Shown: positions 7,486-16,014, counted from the first letter of the stretch. The stretch: DNA of 24,973 nt from Polyangiaceae bacterium (GCA_025936205.1 JAICTU010000067.1:1-24973), one strand, 5' to 3'. A program made the numbers and translations. Notes: generated by a model from the sequence alone, not told the origin.

Positions 7486-7645
7486 TTGGAATGAGCCTGC
7501 GGCGTTTTTCGCGTTCCACGGCTTGTCCAGCTTTCGCGATTCGTGCCGTTTTATCTGAGAGCCGGCAGCTCGCGAACGGTGAGCAGGCCGAGCGGGCTGG
7601 CAGTGCGATGTGGGTATCGTGGGCTGTTCCGATCGGGAGTAACTG

Positions 7646-9328
7646 GTGAGGACAGGATCGTCCGGCTCCTCGCGGGTTCGATGGCCGTTGCTGGCCGGCT
7701 TGGTGCTCGCGGCGGCGTTGCCCGGGTCTGTTCGAGCGGCCCCTGCGCAGCCCGCCCCCGCAGCCAAGGCGCCTGCCGTCGTTCCCGGCCCGGCGCCGGC
7801 CGTCGTCAGTGCTGCCGGGAGTGCCACCCCGACGCCAGCGCTCGTGGGCGGTAAGGCGTCGCGCAGCGCGCGCCCGCCGATCGCTCCGCCGCTGCCCAAT
7901 TCCTGTCCTGGCGAGTATGCGGATAATTGGTCCGCGCTCGCCTCCAAGGTGCGCCGGCTCGAAACACAGCTGGCCTCGTACACGTTCTGCATCCGTACCA
8001 CCGCGACGTACGAATGCCCTTCGTATGGTGTCGACGGCGACCTAGTTCACAAGCGAACGCAGGTGGTCGCGCACGGTACCGCCTTCGCGTACCGCCGTGG
8101 TGGCGCCGGCACGCTGCTGCTCACGAATCAGCACGTCGCCGACTGGCCGATCGTGACCGACGACGACCACCCGGCGGAAGACGTGCCCGTGGGCTGCCGG
8201 CGCGTGAACGAACAGCTCAGCATCGTCGAGAACGAGGCCGACTCCTACGAGCGCGATGACATTCCGCTCTCGCGCGTGGTCGTCGATCCGCAGATGGACA
8301 TGGCCGTGCTGAGCACCGCCAGCAAGCTGCCGGTGCTGCCCTGGAAGATCGGCCACAGCGCGCGCTTGAAGGAACGCAACATCGTCGACGTGCGCGGCTT
8401 CCCGCTCGGCGTGTTCAAGGCCACCAACGTCGGCAAGGTCGTCTCTTCGTACGATCACGACACGTACAAGGACTGGGACCACGACGATTTCGTGGTGGAC
8501 GCGCTGCTCTCGCCCGGAAACTCCGGCTCGCCCGTGCTGGCAATCTCGTGCAAAACGGGCGAGTTCGAGCTGGTGGGCGTGTATCACGCCGGCTACACGC
8601 GCGGCAGCGCACTGAACGCCGTGATCGGTATCGACCAGATCCGCGGCCTGATCACCACGCTCAAGCCCACGCCGCGCCGCGACCTGAACGCACAGCTGGA
8701 CGTGAGTGCGCGCGCGCGCATGTCGGCGGCAGCGCAAAACACGCTGGAGCCGTTCTTCCCGCTGGGTTCGCTCACGGCCTCGGTGCGCACGCGCAACGAT
8801 GGTGTGTTCTTCTTCGAGCTGTTCAACCGCAGCTTCCCGATGCGCACCTTCCCGATCGCCGTGCTGGAAGACGTGCCGACGCTCAACGACGATGAGTTCG
8901 GCGCGCTGGGCCGCATCTGGTTCGGCGGGCGCCAGGGCCTCAAGGAGTACGACCTGTCGGATCTGGACGCGGCGACGCGGCCGCAGCTGGTGAAGCTGCT
9001 CGACGGGCTGCGCCGCGGCGGGCTCGCCGCCTTCGCGCTGCGCGAAGCCGATCAGGACGCCAACCAGAGCCGCGAGCGCTTCGAGCGCACCGAGCGCCTG
9101 GAGAAGGCACTGCGCCGCACCAGCACGGGGCAGAAGGAGATCGCGCAAGTGGTCTCGGACCTGGCGGATCGCCTCGCGCCCAAGCCGGAAGAGCCCACGG
9201 TCGCCCTGGAGAGCCTGCTCGTCGAGTCGACCCCGCGCGAGCCCGGCGACGCCCCGGAGACGCACTCGCCCGAAGCGTCCACGACGACTGAAGAAGAGCT
9301 ACCGCCGAATCTGAATACGGGCGAGTGA
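7646..9328 (+). CDS. Secreted trypsin-like serine protease with extra C-terminal region
   Basis: A 560-residue exported protein. An N-terminal signal peptide (about 1-31, Arg then LLAGLVLAAALPG) is followed by a Pro/Ala-rich linker to about residue 85, then a chymotrypsin-fold peptidase of the trypsin_2 type. The full catalytic triad is visible: His163 in LLLTNQHVAD, Asp218 in PQMDMAVL and Ser293 in SPGNSGSPVL. Such domains cleave proteins in the periplasm or outside the cell. Residues about 350-515 form a further region with no family I recognise, ending in a charged helical stretch (about 470-515), then an acidic Pro/Thr/Glu tail. No PDZ domain is seen, so it is not a standard DegP. The GTG at 7646 has GGGAG just upstream. 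It converges with the cysteine-repeat lipoprotein gene. Confidence 0.88.
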   Translation: MRTGSSGSSRVRWPLLAGLVLAAALPGSVRAAPAQPAPAAKAPAVVPGPAPAVVSAAGSATPTPALVGGKASRSARPPIAPPLPNSCPGEYADNWSALASKVRRLETQLASYTFCIRTTATYECPSYGVDGDLVHKRTQVVAHGTAFAYRRGGAGTLLLTNQHVADWPIVTDDDHPAEDVPVGCRRVNEQLSIVENEADSYERDDIPLSRVVVDPQMDMAVLSTASKLPVLPWKIGHSARLKERNIVDVRGFPLGVFKATNVGKVVSSYDHDTYKDWDHDDFVVDALLSPGNSGSPVLAISCKTGEFELVGVYHAGYTRGSALNAVIGIDQIRGLITTLKPTPRRDLNAQLDVSARARMSAAAQNTLEPFFPLGSLTASVRTRNDGVFFFELFNRSFPMRTFPIAVLEDVPTLNDDEFGALGRIWFGGRQGLKEYDLSDLDAATRPQLVKLLDGLRRGGLAAFALREADQDANQSRERFERTERLEKALRRTSTGQKEIAQVVSDLADRLAPKPEEPTVALESLLVESTPREPGDAPETHSPEASTTTEEELPPNLNTGE

Positions 9329-9383
9329 GCCGGCGCGCGTTTGCGCTGGAGCGGGCCGCCGTCGCCAGCGGCCGCCCTTCAGC

Positions 9384-11360
9384 TCACTGGCAGCGCTCGT
9401 TGCCGGTGTCGCACGTCGCCGAGACGCAGTCTTGGGGGCGGCCGCAGTACTGCCCGGTCGCGCCCGTCGTGCAGAGCCCGGCGCTGTTGCCGCCGGTGGG
9501 ACAGTAGCCGGACTGACACTGCTGGGGCGTCACGCAGAAGGAGCCCAGCGAGCCGTCGGTGCATTCGCCGCGGCCGAGACCCACCGAATAGACGCAGCTG
9601 CCACCCGGCAGGCAATCGCCCTGATCGGCGCAGTCGCTGCCCAGCTGGCCGTCGGTGCACACGCCATAGCTGTTGCCGGGTTCCAGGGCGCACTTTGTGG
9701 AGACGCAGTCGCCGTCCTCCGCGCACTGCGAGCCGTTCGCGCCGTCCACGCACTTGCCGTAGCTGCTGCCGCTGCTGATCGCGCAGCGGGTGGAGGTGCA
9801 GTTGGCGTCCTTGGTGCAGGTCGAGTTCAGCGCACCGTCGGTGCACTCGCCCGAGCCGCTGCCGCTGGAGAAGGCGCAATGGCCCGAGTCGCACTGGCCG
9901 TCGACGATGCACAGCGCATGGTCGGCGCCGGTCGTGCAGTTGCCGTCCTGGTAGCCGGTGCGGATCGCACAGCGCGTCGACTGGCATTGCTCGTTGCTGG
10001 TGCAGGCCGCGTTGTCGGAGCCGTCCGTGCAGACGCCGCTGGTGTCCGCGGCGCTGGAGAGCGCGCACACGCCCGCCACGCAGTGGCTCTGTTTGCTGCA
10101 GCGATTGCCGACGCCGCCGGCGCTGCAGGTCCAGCCCGCGCCGGCCGAGTCCTGCGCGCAGCGCCCTTCGGCGCAGTCCGCGTCGTCGGACGAGTCGCAG
10201 GCGGTGCCGACTTCGCCCGCCGTGCACACGTTCTCGAAGCGTTCGGAGGAAAAGCTGCGCACGCAGTGACCTGCTTCGCACTGGCTGTTGTCGGCGCAGG
10301 GCTGCCCGACCTGGCCTTCGGTGCAGAAGCTCTCGAACGAGCCGCCCGTGCACCGGCCGCTGGCGCAGTCGCCGTTCGCGGCGCACGGCTCGCCGACGGC
10401 GCCCGAGGTGCAGGCGCCGCCGAAGTTGCCGATCGCGCACAGCAGCCCTGCCGCGCACTGGTCGGGGGAATAGCAGTCGCTGCCGGAGCTGCCGTCCGTG
10501 CACTTGCCCTGGCTGTCGGCCGAGTAGCGCTTGCCGCACTTGCCGCTGGCGCACTCGCTGCCGCTGCGACAGGCCGAGCCCAGCGCGCCGTCGCCACACA
10601 CGCCCAGCGAGTCGTAGCCGGCGGCGCGCACGCAGATGCTGCTGTTGCAATCGCTGCCTTGCGCGCAGGCGGCATCCTTGCTGCCGTCACTGCAGGTGCC
10701 CACGAAGGACGTCTCCGGCAGCACGCAATGCAGCCCGCTTTCGCACTGGGCCGCGCTGTTGCAGCTGGCGCCGTGCCCACGGTTTTGGCACTTGCGCGAG
10801 CCGTCGCTGGACACGGCCACGCAGGCGCCGTCCACGCAGTCGCCATCGTCCAGGCACTCCTGACCACTGAGGCCCGAGTGGCAGTCGCCGGTCGCGCTGC
10901 CGTCCGGGCGCACGCAGCGGCCGCTGCCGCACTCCCCATCGCTGGTACACGGTGCATAGCTGCCGGCGCAGTCGATCACGTCGCCCAGGTCGCGCTTGCA
11001 GGCCACGGAGCAGTCGAGCCCTGTCAGACAGCCGTGGCCCTGGGCGCAAACAATGTACGTCGCGGGAAACGGATCACACTGGCAGCGCGTGCTGGCGCAG
11101 GCGCTGGTGCGGCTGGTGCAACTCGTGCCGTCGTAAGTCGGCGCGAGTGCGCTGCAGCTCTCGAACTTGGGCGCCGGGATCGGCGGGCGCGCCAACTGGC
11201 CGCCGGAGCCGCCCGTGCCCGAATGCAACACGCCGATCCCGCCGTCAGGGCCGGCGTCTGTGCCCGAGCCGGACGAGCCGCTGGTGCAAGCCGCGCCCAG
11301 GGCGAGCACGGAGACGAAGGCCAGAACCAGCGAGCGCGGACAGACGAGCTTCAGGTGCAT
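9384..11360 (-). CDS. Lipoprotein with 17 four-cysteine (Dickkopf-like) repeats
   Basis: A 658-residue predicted lipoprotein: signal peptide with LGAAC (Cys25), a Gly/Ser-rich linker to about residue 65, a first Cys-rich block (69-131), then about 17 repeats of roughly 30 residues from residue 138 to the end. Each repeat follows C-x5-C-x4/5-C-x8-12-C, then TDG or a similar tripeptide and a Gly (for example CTKDANCTSTRCAISSG). The last copy lacks the tail. Such arrays are common in myxobacterial exported proteins and resemble the Dickkopf N-terminal cysteine-rich fold. With four Cys per repeat, each probably forms two disulfides, making a rigid surface stalk; binding function is unknown. The ATG at 11360 places the signal peptide at the N-terminus. 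It is divergent from the DHH gene. Confidence 0.85.
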   Translation of the reverse strand: MHLKLVCPRSLVLAFVSVLALGAACTSGSSGSGTDAGPDGGIGVLHSGTGGSGGQLARPPIPAPKFESCSALAPTYDGTSCTSRTSACASTRCQCDPFPATYIVCAQGHGCLTGLDCSVACKRDLGDVIDCAGSYAPCTSDGECGSGRCVRPDGSATGDCHSGLSGQECLDDGDCVDGACVAVSSDGSRKCQNRGHGASCNSAAQCESGLHCVLPETSFVGTCSDGSKDAACAQGSDCNSSICVRAAGYDSLGVCGDGALGSACRSGSECASGKCGKRYSADSQGKCTDGSSGSDCYSPDQCAAGLLCAIGNFGGACTSGAVGEPCAANGDCASGRCTGGSFESFCTEGQVGQPCADNSQCEAGHCVRSFSSERFENVCTAGEVGTACDSSDDADCAEGRCAQDSAGAGWTCSAGGVGNRCSKQSHCVAGVCALSSAADTSGVCTDGSDNAACTSNEQCQSTRCAIRTGYQDGNCTTGADHALCIVDGQCDSGHCAFSSGSGSGECTDGALNSTCTKDANCTSTRCAISSGSSYGKCVDGANGSQCAEDGDCVSTKCALEPGNSYGVCTDGQLGSDCADQGDCLPGGSCVYSVGLGRGECTDGSLGSFCVTPQQCQSGYCPTGGNSAGLCTTGATGQYCGRPQDCVSATCDTGNERCQ

Positions 11361-11529
11361 ACGGGGCAGGAATACGGCGCGAGAGCCCAGATCCCTTTCA
11401 CCATTCCATTTCGTGACACTCGGCGGGCGTCAGCGAGGCGCACGATGTAGCCAGCTGTCGGCGGCGCAACGACGGTTTGTTTAAGTGCGTGCGCGCGGGT
11501 GACGTCTTGCAAGTCCGAGGGAGAACCAG
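11361..11529. promoter_or_regulatory. Divergent promoter region, Cys-repeat lipoprotein / DHH gene
   Basis: 169 bp between two genes that start in opposite directions must contain both promoters. I could not pick out a confident -35/-10 pair. A GAGGGAG ribosome site for the plus-strand gene is at the right edge. Confidence 0.4.
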
Positions 11530-12483
11530 ATGGCTGAAGGCAAGTACCGACTCGTGACGCGCAGTGACTTCGACGGCCTGGTGTGCGCCGTGCTGTTGAA
11601 GGAGCTCGACCTCGTGGACGACATCCTGTTCGTGCATCCCAAGGACATGCAGGACGGCAAGGTCGAGATCACCGCCCGCGACATCACCACCAACTTGCCG
11701 TTCGTGGAAGGCGCCCACCTGGTCTTCGACCACCACCACAGCGAGACGGTGCGCGTGGGCAAGCGGGACAATCACATCATCGATGCCAGGGCGCCCTCCG
11801 CGGCGCGCGTCGTGTACGACTACTATGGCGGCGCCGCGCGCATGCCCAGCATCTCGCCGGATATGATGGCTGCCGTGGACAAGGGCGACTCGGCCCAGTT
11901 CACGCGCGAGGAGATCCTGGACCCGCAGGGCTGGGACCTGCTCAACTTCTTGATGGATGCCCGCACGGGCCTGGGCCGCTTCCGGCAGTTCACCATTTCC
12001 AACTACCAGCTGATGATGCAGCTGATCGACTTCTGCCGGAATCACACTGCCGGGGAGATCCTGGCGCTGCCGGACGTGAAGGAGCGCGTCGACATGTACC
12101 GCGCCCACGCCGTGGAGTTCAAAGCACAGCTCTTGCGTTGCGGCACCGTGCACGACAACCTGGTCGTGCTCGATCTGCGCAACGAGGAGACGATCTGGAG
12201 CGGCAACCGCTTCTTGATCTATGCCATGTACCCGCAGTGCAACATCTCGATCCACCAGATGTGGGGCCGGCAGAAGCAGAACGTGGTGTTCGCGGTCGGC
12301 AAGTCGATCCTGGACCGCGGCTGCGTCACCAACGTGGGTGAGCTGATGCTGCGCTACGGCGGCGGCGGGCACCACGCCGCCGGCACCTGCCAGGTGGACA
12401 CGCCCGAGGCCGACCGCGTGCTGCGCGAGCTGATCACGAAGATCACCGGCGACCACGCCGAGGCCCGGCTGCGCTCGGCCTGA
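11530..12483 (+). CDS. DHH/DHHA1-family phosphoesterase
   Basis: A 317-residue cytoplasmic protein of the DHH superfamily (RecJ / NrnA / exopolyphosphatase-like). The metal-binding motifs are present: TRSDFDGLVCA (10-20, Asp13 and Asp15), the DHH signature VFDHHHSE (65-72), and AVDKGDSAQ (115-123). The DHHA1 substrate domain ends with GGGGHHAAG (277-285). The family hydrolyses phosphodiesters of short oligonucleotides, cyclic dinucleotides or polyphosphate using Mn2+ or Mg2+. The exact substrate cannot be read from sequence; length and motif order are closest to the stand-alone NrnA/exopolyphosphatase-like type. The ATG at 11530 is preceded by GAGGGAG at good spacing. It is probably monocistronic, ending at a strong hairpin shared with ohr. 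Confidence 0.9.
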   Translation: MAEGKYRLVTRSDFDGLVCAVLLKELDLVDDILFVHPKDMQDGKVEITARDITTNLPFVEGAHLVFDHHHSETVRVGKRDNHIIDARAPSAARVVYDYYGGAARMPSISPDMMAAVDKGDSAQFTREEILDPQGWDLLNFLMDARTGLGRFRQFTISNYQLMMQLIDFCRNHTAGEILALPDVKERVDMYRAHAVEFKAQLLRCGTVHDNLVVLDLRNEETIWSGNRFLIYAMYPQCNISIHQMWGRQKQNVVFAVGKSILDRGCVTNVGELMLRYGGGGHHAAGTCQVDTPEADRVLRELITKITGDHAEARLRSA

Positions 12484-12489
12484 AGCGAC

Positions 12490-12516
12490 GGAGCCCGCTG
12501 TCGGGCAGCGGGCTCC
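12490..12516. terminator. Hairpin between convergent DHH and ohr genes
   Basis: An 11-bp perfect GC-rich stem (12490-12500 with 12506-12516, loop TCGGG) stands 6 bp after the DHH stop and 12 bp after the ohr stop. Neither side has a true T-run (TCGACGGTTAATT on the plus side), so it is a strong hairpin likely to act as a bidirectional 3' end rather than a textbook terminator. Confidence 0.6.
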
Positions 12517-12528
12517 TCGACGGTTAAT

Positions 12529-12969
12529 TCAGCGAGCGCCGACGATCTCGAAGGCGATGTCCACGTTGTTACGCGTGGCGTGCGAGTACGGGCAGATCTT
12601 TTCGTGCGCTTCGGTGGCGAGGGCCTGCAGGTCCGCCTGCGGCAGGCTCTGGTCCTCGACCCGCATCTTCACGCTCAGCCCGAAACCGCCGCCGTCGCGC
12701 GGACCGATCGAGACGGAGCACGTGATGCTGGCCTTGCTCGCATCCTTCTTCTGCTGCTTGGCCACAAAGTCGATCGCACCGCCGTAACAGGCCGCGTACC
12801 CTGCCGCGAACAAATGTTCCGGGGTGGCGGTATTGGGCCGGCCCGGACCGCCCATTTCCTTGGGCACCGAGAGGTCGAACTTGACGACCCCATCGCTGGA
12901 TTGCGTGTGGCCGTTGCGGCCGCCGGTAGCAGTGGCAGTGGCCGTGTAGAGAGCCTTGATCTTGTCCAT
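12529..12969 (-). CDS. ohr: Organic hydroperoxide resistance protein Ohr
   Basis: A 146-residue thiol peroxidase of the Ohr/OsmC family, which reduces organic and fatty-acid hydroperoxides using lipoyl-carrying proteins as reductant. The two redox cysteines are Cys61 (YAACYGGA) and Cys126 (KICPYSHATRNN). The conserved Glu51 (TPEHLFAAGYAACYGG) and an N-terminal Arg18 near GGRNG are also present; spacing fits Ohr rather than OsmC. The ATG at 12969 is chosen over the longer frame because GGAGGA sits 5 bases upstream and the length is then normal. No MarR-type ohrR gene is adjacent, so regulation may be from elsewhere. It is divergent from the UPF0303 gene. Confidence 0.95.
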   Translation of the reverse strand: MDKIKALYTATATATGGRNGHTQSSDGVVKFDLSVPKEMGGPGRPNTATPEHLFAAGYAACYGGAIDFVAKQQKKDASKASITCSVSIGPRDGGGFGLSVKMRVEDQSLPQADLQALATEAHEKICPYSHATRNNVDIAFEIVGAR

Positions 12970-13127
12970 GAATCCTCCGTTGGCTGCCATTTGGGGACAA
13001 CCAGGGCGGGGGTCAAGGCTCGAAATTGCCTCATACCGAGAGCATTCGCCCGCGACTAGACTGCGCGCCCTCAGACTTTGCGCCGCCCTTTGACCTTCCG
13101 CAGCCGGAAACGGTAGAAGGCCGGCCC
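12970..13127. promoter_or_regulatory. Divergent promoter region, ohr / UPF0303 gene
   Basis: 158 bp holding the promoters of both genes. A small inverted repeat TTCCG-CAGC-CGGAA (13096-13109) lies just before the UPF0303 start, and AAATTG near 13022 is the most AT-rich spot. No clear OhrR-type operator was recognised. Confidence 0.35.
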
Positions 13128-13640
13128 ATGGATATCGCAAAGGACTTGGCGCGGATCGCACTCCAGGAGGAGCGGCTGCGCTTCGAACGCTTCGACGCCG
13201 GCATCGCCTGGCAGATCGGCAGCTGGCTCAGGGACGCGGCTGTCTCACGCGGGCAATCGATCGCCATCGACATCACGCTGAACGGCGCGCCCCTGTTCTA
13301 TTGCGCGCTGGTCGGCGCGACGCCCAACAACGGCGAGTGGATCCGGCGCAAGAAGAACGTGCTGGCTCGCTTTCACAAGAGCACGTACGCCGTGGGGCTC
13401 GAGTACGCGCGCAACGAGACCACGCTGGAGGCGCGCACCGGCGCCCCGCTCGCCGACTTCGTCACTGCTGGCGGTTGCTTTCCGATCCGCATTCGCGGCA
13501 GTGAAGCCGTGCTGGGCAGCATCACCGTATCCGGGCTGCCGGAGCGCGACGACCACGAGCTGGTGGTACGCTGCCTGGCGGAGCATCTCGGGATCGATCC
13601 GGCGAGCGTCGCGCTCGAGCCGCCGGCGGCCAAGAGCTGA
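13128..13640 (+). CDS. UPF0303 / heme-degrading-domain family protein
   Basis: A 170-residue cytoplasmic protein matching the UPF0303 family (HbpS/GlcG-like fold). Family features in order: ALQEERLRFERFD (11-23), a central LFYCALVGATPNNGEWIRRK block, GGCFPIRI, and SITVSGLPERDDHELVV near the C-terminus. Members are annotated as heme-degrading-domain proteins on the basis of fold, but biochemical function is poorly established. The ATG at 13128 gives the family-typical N-terminus and has GAAGG upstream; the longer frame to 13026 would add a Pro-rich stretch not seen in the family. It converges on pbpC with a 24-bp gap. Confidence 0.85.
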   Translation: MDIAKDLARIALQEERLRFERFDAGIAWQIGSWLRDAAVSRGQSIAIDITLNGAPLFYCALVGATPNNGEWIRRKKNVLARFHKSTYAVGLEYARNETTLEARTGAPLADFVTAGGCFPIRIRGSEAVLGSITVSGLPERDDHELVVRCLAEHLGIDPASVALEPPAAKS

Positions 13641-13664
13641 ACTAGCCCCACCGGGGGGGTACCT

Positions 13665-16010
13665 TCATTCGACGCTGAAGCTCAGCGCTTCGCTCGCGCC
13701 ACTCGCGCTGCGCACGCGCACGCGGTGTGCGCCGCGTCGCAAAGGCCACGGGCACTGGAAGGGCGCGCCCACGCGACACACGCTCTCTCCATCCAGCTCG
13801 AACACCAGCGCTTCGCCCTCGGGAGCCTGCGCGGAGAGCACGACCTGCTGTTGTTCTTCATGCAGGTTTCCATCCAGCACGAAGCGCGCATGCGGCGTCG
13901 GAAAGAGCATGTGCGGCAGCAGCGATGCAAACGGCACAGCAGCAGAGACGGCTGCTGACGACGCAGCCCCGTGACCCCTCGCGCGGCCGCTCGCGTGCGC
14001 CCAGGCCCCATAGCGCTCCGGCAGCTGCTCGTGCTCGCCATGCCAGCTGCACGTCTCGGTGGGCAGCCGCGTCGTCCAGAACTGCTCGGGGATGCGCTCG
14101 GGGCACGCGGGCCCCGCGAGCTGACCGCTGAGCGCACAGATCACGCGCTCTTCCGGCGCAGCTGCCGGCCTCGCGAGCGTCGGTGGGCGCGTGGAGCTCG
14201 AACGCAGCGCGGCCAGCATCACCGCGTGAAACAGTGGTCCCGCGCCGGTCGCTCCGGACGAGCGCAGCATCGGACTGCCGTCGAAGTTGCCGACCCAGAC
14301 CGCGACCGTGCGCTCGGGCGTGTAGCCCACGGCCCAGTTGTCGCGATTGCCCTTGGAGGTTCCGGTCTTGACCGCCACGGGCAGATCGAACTCGAGCGGC
14401 CCCTCGCGCCCGAAGGTGGCCGCGCGCTCCCGGGGATCCGACAGGATGGCGGTGATCTGACGGCTGATCTCCGGCGGCAGGACGCGCACCGGCGCAGCGC
14501 CAGGGCCGCCTTTGATCGGGCCGCCTTTGATCGGGCCGCCTTTGATTGGGCGGCCTTCGACTGGGCCGCCTTCGACATAGCACAACGGCAGGTACTCGCC
14601 CCCTCGCGCCAGCGTCGCATAGGCGGCCGCCAGCTCCACCAGCTGCACCTCGGCGACGCCGAGCGCGATCGCCGGACCATACTGGCTCCCGCTCTGCGTC
14701 AGATGCGAGAAGCCGAGCTGCCGCAGGAACTGGGCCACGCGCTCCGGGCCCAGGCGCTCCGCGAGCGTGGCTGCCGGCACATTGAGCGAAGCCGCCAGCG
14801 CGGGAGCGAGCCGCACCGGGCCGTGAAAGCGGCGATCGTAGTTCTGCGGGCGATAGCTGCCGTCGCCGGAGACGAAGCGCGTCGCCAGATCCGGCAGCAC
14901 GCTCGCGGCGTGCAGACCCAGATCCCGCATGCCGAGCGCATATACGAACGGCTTGAGCGCGGACCCCGGCTGCCGCAAGGCCAGCGCGCCGTCGTTCTGC
15001 CCCAGCCACTCTCGCGAGTGGAAATCGGGCGCGCCGACGTACGCGCGCACCGCCGCGCTCTGATTGTCGACGACGATCACCGCCGCCGCGCTCGCGCGAT
15101 GGTCCGGGAAGCTCGCCGCAAAGCCGCGCAGCGCCGTCTCGACCTCGCGCTGTAGCACGGCATCGAGCGTCGAGCGCATCACGCCGGACGTGACCGGAGC
15201 GCCCGTGAGCGCGCCGCGCGCCAGCGCGCTCACGAAGTGGAACGCGCCGGGCGCGATGTAGCCGGGGTGCAGCTGCAGTGGCGCCGCGCGCGCTCTGTGC
15301 ACGGCATCCGCGTCGGCCGAGCCCAGCTCCTGCATGCGCCCGAGCACCCAGTCGCGACGGGCGCGCAGCCGCTCGGGGTGGCGCTGCGGGTCGTAGCGCG
15401 TGGGGCCACGCACGAGCGCGGCCAGCGTCGCCGCCTCGGACAGGCTCAACGCCGCCGCGGGCTTGTCGAAGTAGTAGCGGCTCGCCGCCTGCACGCCGCG
15501 GATGCGCGGCCCGTAGTCGACGTGCTGAAAGTACGCCGCCAGGATCGCCTGCTTGTCGAGCGCCGCTTCCAGACGCAGCGCCAGCGCGGCCTCCCGTGCC
15601 TTGCCGAGCCAGCCACGCGGGCGCTCGAACAGCCTACGCGCGAGCTGCTGGGTGAGCGTGCTCGCGCCCGACACGATCCGGCCGTGGCTCAGCGCCTGTC
15701 CCAGCGCGCGGGCGATGGCCAGCGGATCCAGGCCCGGATGGCGGAAGAAGCGCGCGTCCTCGGCGGCCAGCGTGGCGGGGACCAGCCACGGTGACAGCTG
15801 GTCGAGCTCCACGGCTTCGCTCAGCTCGCCCTGCGCGCGCACCCGGCCGAGCTCGCGCCCCGAGTGATCGAGCAGCCACAAGCTCTCTCCGGCGCTGCCC
15901 GGATGCGGCAGCTCCACCCGCGCGACGCTCTGAAAGCACCAGCCCACGAGCAGAGCCGGCAGCAATGCGAGCAACCCTGCCCACCAGCGGCGCCGGAGCA
16001 ACGCGCCCAT
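13665..16010 (-). CDS. pbpC: Penicillin-binding protein 1C
   Basis: A 781-residue bifunctional peptidoglycan synthase anchored by one N-terminal membrane helix (about 10-27). The glycosyltransferase domain (about 45-225) has the catalytic AAEDARFF (Glu84) and STLTQQLARRL. The transpeptidase domain has the SxxK motif SALK (Ser350), SLN (408-410) and KTGT (548-551). The C-terminal part (about 620-781) contains the PBP1C-type C-terminal domain, ending in a beta-rich module (FELDGES, RVRVRSASG). A repeated KGGPI stretch at 480-503 sits between SLN and KTGT and is unusual. The ATG at 16010 lies 4 bp after the macroglobulin stop, with GAGGTG overlapping the end of that gene, so translation is coupled. 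The known yfhM-pbpC link suggests repair of peptidoglycan after envelope attack. Confidence 0.95.
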   Translation of the reverse strand: MGALLRRRWWAGLLALLPALLVGWCFQSVARVELPHPGSAGESLWLLDHSGRELGRVRAQGELSEAVELDQLSPWLVPATLAAEDARFFRHPGLDPLAIARALGQALSHGRIVSGASTLTQQLARRLFERPRGWLGKAREAALALRLEAALDKQAILAAYFQHVDYGPRIRGVQAASRYYFDKPAAALSLSEAATLAALVRGPTRYDPQRHPERLRARRDWVLGRMQELGSADADAVHRARAAPLQLHPGYIAPGAFHFVSALARGALTGAPVTSGVMRSTLDAVLQREVETALRGFAASFPDHRASAAAVIVVDNQSAAVRAYVGAPDFHSREWLGQNDGALALRQPGSALKPFVYALGMRDLGLHAASVLPDLATRFVSGDGSYRPQNYDRRFHGPVRLAPALAASLNVPAATLAERLGPERVAQFLRQLGFSHLTQSGSQYGPAIALGVAEVQLVELAAAYATLARGGEYLPLCYVEGGPVEGRPIKGGPIKGGPIKGGPGAAPVRVLPPEISRQITAILSDPRERAATFGREGPLEFDLPVAVKTGTSKGNRDNWAVGYTPERTVAVWVGNFDGSPMLRSSGATGAGPLFHAVMLAALRSSSTRPPTLARPAAAPEERVICALSGQLAGPACPERIPEQFWTTRLPTETCSWHGEHEQLPERYGAWAHASGRARGHGAASSAAVSAAVPFASLLPHMLFPTPHARFVLDGNLHEEQQQVVLSAQAPEGEALVFELDGESVCRVGAPFQCPWPLRRGAHRVRVRSASGASEALSFSVE
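14503..14577 (-). repeat. Five tandem 15-bp repeats inside pbpC
   Basis: On the plus strand the unit GGGCCGCCTTTGATC occurs five times head to tail. The first two are identical, the third differs by one base and the last two by more. In the protein this gives an (I/V)(K/E)G(G/R)P array at about residues 480-503. The unit keeps the frame, so slipped-strand length variation would be tolerated. Confidence 0.9.
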
Positions 16011-16014
16011 GGCC

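Larger units (their letters stand above)
6715..7645. other. About 930 bp without a convincing gene
   Basis: Several short frames exist on both strands, but none shows a recognisable domain or a good ribosome site, and they overlap each other. The most protein-like is on the minus strand around 7100-7370 (with PDLGALLGV and TEFSDDGRRLPLALKK), and a second minus frame downstream (with VLAVDVG and LPDLG) could be its continuation after a frameshift, which would fit an old decayed gene. The 12-mer CCGAGATCGGGC occurs twice (7039-7050 and 7344-7355). A hairpin lies at 7180-7214, and the last 190 bases look like the promoter and leader of the protease gene. Confidence 0.55.

Noticed and set aside
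9343..9370. A CGCTGG/CCAGCG stem between the protease and cysteine-repeat genes as a shared terminator
   Set aside because: The stem is short, the loop is long, and no T-run is present on either strand.
9432..11450. A 672-residue Ala-rich open frame on the plus strand, opposite the cysteine-repeat gene
   Set aside because: It mirrors the repeat structure of the opposite strand, is low-complexity Ala/Val/Arg, and has no start signal; the minus-strand frame has a signal peptide and regular Cys spacing.
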